A stretch of DNA of 64,000 nt, from assembly GCA_019009955.1 (NCBI GenBank), contig CM032228.1:202478501-202542500 (forward strand), read 5' to 3'. Each line of letters opens with the position of its first letter. Position 1 is the first letter of the stretch. This document shows positions 60,889 to 64,000 of the stretch, piece after piece. The notes beneath the pieces are model-generated. The model worked only from the letters and a program-made list of their open reading frames with translations. It was not told the DNA's origin and ran no database searches. Made by a program: the position numbers and the translations under genes. This DNA is from Riptortus pedestris (Eukaryota > Arthropoda > Insecta > Hemiptera > Alydidae).

Positions 60889-63359
60889 CTGAAATCATGT
60901 ACACAATAATGTTATGTTTCCTTTCAATCATGATTTTCAACGTAAATGGAAGATCAAGAATATCTTCAGTAACTACTCAAATAGAAGAGTCTTCTTACTG
61001 AGTTGGCCACATTTTCATTTTGGAACTAATGGTAAAAGTATTTGTTTTGCACTAGTCCACTTTCTCTACTATTTTAAATTTGAAAAATTACATCAGTAAA
61101 ATTATAATTAAAGTATGAAGAGAAATGATTTTTTATAAATAATAAAAAAAGATAATAAATAAAAAATAGAGAAATATGCAGTGAATACTTTTGGAAATAG
61201 AAAGTCAGAGTTTTAGTTAAATAAAAATCTTAAGTTATTTCTATTCTCTTCATTAACTGAGATTTGCGGAAAATTTTGCATGACATCAGATCACTCCATA
61301 ACGTTCCACCCTGAAACTCAACAAAATGTCTGTAATTAGTCCAATTTAGTTAGGACCTCTCTCTAGGCATTGGTTCAGTTGGTGTTCCTTTCAATTTAGC
61401 TGAAGCATAAAAAACTGGGCTTATCTTTGTAGAAGCTGATTCTTTAATTATAGGCCTGTGGGTGCTAATAATGACCCTTTTCATAAATTTGTTGCTCCTT
61501 CGATTACTCCATCTGCTAACCACGTCTTGAATGCTGTGTCACAGCTTTCAATCCAGCTTGCATCTATTTTCTTCACGGTTGATTCTAGTCTCTTACCAGC
61601 TGTGTCCAAATTTGTGGCCAAAGATGGGTGATCTTCTCTCCATGGAAGTCTCACTTTGTGACGGCCATCATCTAATATCTTCACTGTCTCAAGAAAAACT
61701 TTCTTGCTGCTGATTCTCTTTGTTGACGAGTTCTAACTTCAATTGAATCTTGAATTCCAATGGCTTCTAACTTATATAATTCTTCTGCAGAAAATTTGAG
61801 AGCTGTAATGCTGATATTAGTCATGAAATTATTACATTCATCATTTTCTTTCCCTATAACTGTCCATCCTAACAGTGTTTCAAATGCCACCAGTCCACAA
61901 TTTAATATCTTATGACATTCTGTTAGTAGGTTGCCAGCAACATCTGCTCCCACCAGTCTATCTATTGGCCCCTACTCTTCACTGGAAAGCCACATATTTT
62001 TCTGCCTTTGCTCTGTCATCAAGGGGCCAAAAGGAGCGATGCAGGCAAAGGATCACAAATTATCTCCTTGTTCAAAACTTTAAACTTAAATGTAACATTA
62101 TTACTACGCTAGCAACCTGCATTTCATAAGCCTGGTGGTCTGCTGGTATATATGTATAATTTTTTCATTTCCCAGAGGTTTATATCCTAACAAGGCTATC
62201 TCATGATTCGTTATATAGGATCGTTGTGACCCTTCATCAAAACATAATCGACAGAAGCATTTTGCTGGATTTTAACTTTTAATGTTTTAAAAACACTTGG
62301 GAAGAATATAAAATTTCACTACTAATTAAGGCACCAGCAGTAGATTACTCAAAATTATTTTTTATGGTCTAGATTTGTCTTTCTATTGGAACATATTAGT
62401 GGGATATGCCTACCATTGCAAATTATAAATTTGAGAAAAATTCTACATTGTCTTCCTAAATTTCCTCTTCTTAAACACTTCAAACAACATCCCTTTTATC
62501 TTACTAGCTGATTTATCTAATAAAGATTTATCTGTTCAAGATATGACAGCTTCCTTCTTCGACACATGTTGCTTAAAGTGAGATATAGGTAATGCTACTT
62601 TGATGAAAGGTAGAACATTTGAGGTTCTTCAAATTTTACAAAAATGGTGAGTCACTCACTACCTGCTTCAAGCTCAAAACACAGATATAAAATAAAGTTT
62701 GTTACGCAGGGGCTGCGTAAACTAAGCAGATTTCCCATGTGAAGTTTTACAATAGAGAAATCTCCCTACTGGTAACACAATACCACCGTGATTAAATACA
62801 AAAGGTAATGAGAAATCTTTCAGTTAATTAAAATAAATTCCCAACTGAAACGGCTTCTGAATTGTAAGAATAATTTATATTTTAATAACTCAAATTTAGT
62901 CCAAGAACTAAAGAAGGGGGGGGGGCAGAACGTATTTGCATAAATCTCACAAAGTAACAAAGGTAAAGTAAGGTTAGAAGAAGATTCCACCTGAGCCGAG
63001 TACTGGCGGAAATGGCTGATCTAATCCGAACTATACCCGACCACAGACTTAATAAAAATGCAAATATCTCGGTTAATATTGAAGATAGAGAATAAATGTA
63101 TATAACAATATTTATAGTAAATTTAATTTGCAATAAGATTGATTCTGTACAATGTTTCGATCCAACGTATAGTAACGGAGATATTTCGAATTTTCGAAAA
63201 TCCTCCCCTCTAAACCCCCCCTCCTACTGGTCCGATTTCAGCCGTTAACGAACTTGATCTTTCTTTTTACATAAAACGACTAAATATCGAGTTTGGTACC
63301 GATCAAACAAAAATTGCGACCGCTAGAGCGGTAACAGACAAATATATAGATCTATAATC

Positions 63360-63410
<51 letters not shown>

Positions 63411-64000
63411 CTGTTACCGCTCTAGCGGTCGCAATTTTTGTTTGATCGGTACCAAACTCGTTATTTATTCTTTTCGTTACTATACGTCGGAAAACTCGTA
63501 TTGAACCAATCTTATTGCAAATTAAATTTACTATAAATATTGTTCTATACATTTATTCTCTATCTTCAATATTAACCGAGATATTTGCATTTGTATTCTG
63601 TATGTGATCGGCAGGGGTCGGCTATGTTCGGGGCGTTCCGCCGAGAGCTCTAGCGGCCGTTTCCATAACTACTCGTCCCTCTTGAATAGGTTTAGAGATA
63701 CCTTACTACAACAGTTGTTATTGGGCAGATGTATCTACTGTATAACTTCACGTGGGAAATCTGCTTAGTTTACACAGCCCCTGCGTGACGGACTTTTATA
63801 AATAAAAAGAATGACACAGTTTTCAAAAATAAAATTATATGAAGAACAATAATTTTATTTTAAATTTATATATAAGAGAATTAGCAAAGAAATAAATCTG
63901 TTTAAAAATAATTATAATTACCATCTTTTGGCATTCCTGGACGAATTGTTGCACGATACTGAGGTATAGAGAATGTGTAGAGAATAGGATTAATCGCTGA
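60785..64000 (-). CDS. Class A GPCR, C-terminal end (gene continues beyond the window)
   Basis: Two exons join with matching phase 1: 63922-64000 (upstream part outside the window) and 60785-60888. The first reads SAINPILYTFSIPQYRATIR and then PGMPKDG. NPILY is the NPxxY motif at the end of TM7 and FSIPQYR fits helix 8. The second gives the cytoplasmic tail DKNRLKRRISRELPVNSKPT and SVCAPPLTSEEQI, then TAA. RRIS is a possible kinase site. The receptor type cannot be told from this fragment. The 3-kb intron carries a BEL/Pao remnant and an inverted family H pair. Confidence 0.6.
61260..61965 (-). pseudogene. BEL/Pao retrotransposon pol remnant (protease to RT)
   Basis: The minus strand starts LVGADVAGNLLTECHKI and LVAFETLLGWTVIGKEN, the conserved end of the Pao protease/linker region. 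LEAIGIQDSIE, an RLPWREDHPSL motif and a frame-shifted RT start (HRPIIKESAS then SPVFYASAKLKGTP) follow. No LTRs, gag or envelope frames are present. Several frameshifts are present. Confidence 0.85.
62696..63797. mobile_element. Two family H left halves joined head-out around (TA)n
   Basis: 62696-63355 is a forward left half (GTTACGCAGGGGCTGCG to GCGACCGCTAGAGCGGTAAC). 63400-63797 is a reverse left half (CTGTTACCGCTCTAGCGGTC to GGGGCTGTGTAAAC in reverse, ending at GTGACGGACTTTT). The centre is TATAGATCTATA plus TA/TG tracts. Neither hairpin right end is present. The two arms belong to different sub-variants in their outer halves. Confidence 0.85.
63922..64000 (-). CDS. GPCR exon with NPxxY motif (partial at window edge)
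   Basis: 26 codons plus one base before donor GTAATT. NPILY (NPxxY) is followed by a helix-8-like FSIPQYR. Confidence 0.6.

Noticed and set aside
61260..61965. Endogenous retrovirus
   Set aside because: Only the protease-to-RT part of a BEL/Pao pol is present. No LTR, gag or envelope could be found.

Overview
This window is nuclear DNA of an animal, almost certainly an arthropod and most likely an insect. It is AT-rich, and the genes have short exons with GT-AG introns. It contains a CYP6-type (CYP3-clan) cytochrome P450, and the repeats are piggyBac, PIF/Harbinger, Tc1/mariner, Penelope-like, LINE, BEL/Pao, a tRNA-like SINE and many (TA)n-bearing elements. The exact order or species cannot be read from the sequence.

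Layout. 0.3-5.7 kb (+): the last four coding exons of a C2CD5-like gene. 7.5-14.7 kb (-): a complete three-exon deoxyhypusine hydroxylase gene (303 aa), convergent with C2CD5. 15.4-17.7 kb (-): a THAP-domain exon followed by a 222-bp tandem array in which every unit carries a small in-frame exon. 18-30 kb: an intergenic repeat field with inverted AT-rich repeats, a decayed two-gene Harbinger element, the tail of a Penelope-like element, decayed coding remnants, SINE and LINE pieces. 30.65-59.2 kb (+): one complete six-exon cytochrome P450 (517 aa, all introns phase 1). Its fourth intron is about 19.2 kb and holds a LINE, several hairpin-ended elements, a 7.8-kb inverted-repeat/higher-order array and an almost intact piggyBac. 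60.8-64 kb (-): the last two coding exons of a class A GPCR with a BEL/Pao pol remnant and an inverted double element in the intron between them.

Three repeat families are named here for convenience. Family H is about 0.8-1 kb, with a left end near AAAGTCCGTCACGCAGG, an internal (TA)n tract and a right end made of a perfect 20-bp hairpin followed by CTAA. Family R has a left end with GGCTTCGCCCGGG, internal monomers of about 300 bp, and a right end running into (TA)n. The SINE has a tRNA-like B box and an AATAATAATA tail.

The strongest discoveries come from comparing repeats inside the window. The Harbinger and piggyBac elements sit in two copies of the same background repeat, and each copy supplies the empty site of the other, which fixes both target-site duplications (TTA and TTAA) exactly. 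The THAP exon array, the hairpin-ended H family (Helentron/DINE-like in structure) and the large inverted repeat at 43.4-51.3 kb are the other main items.
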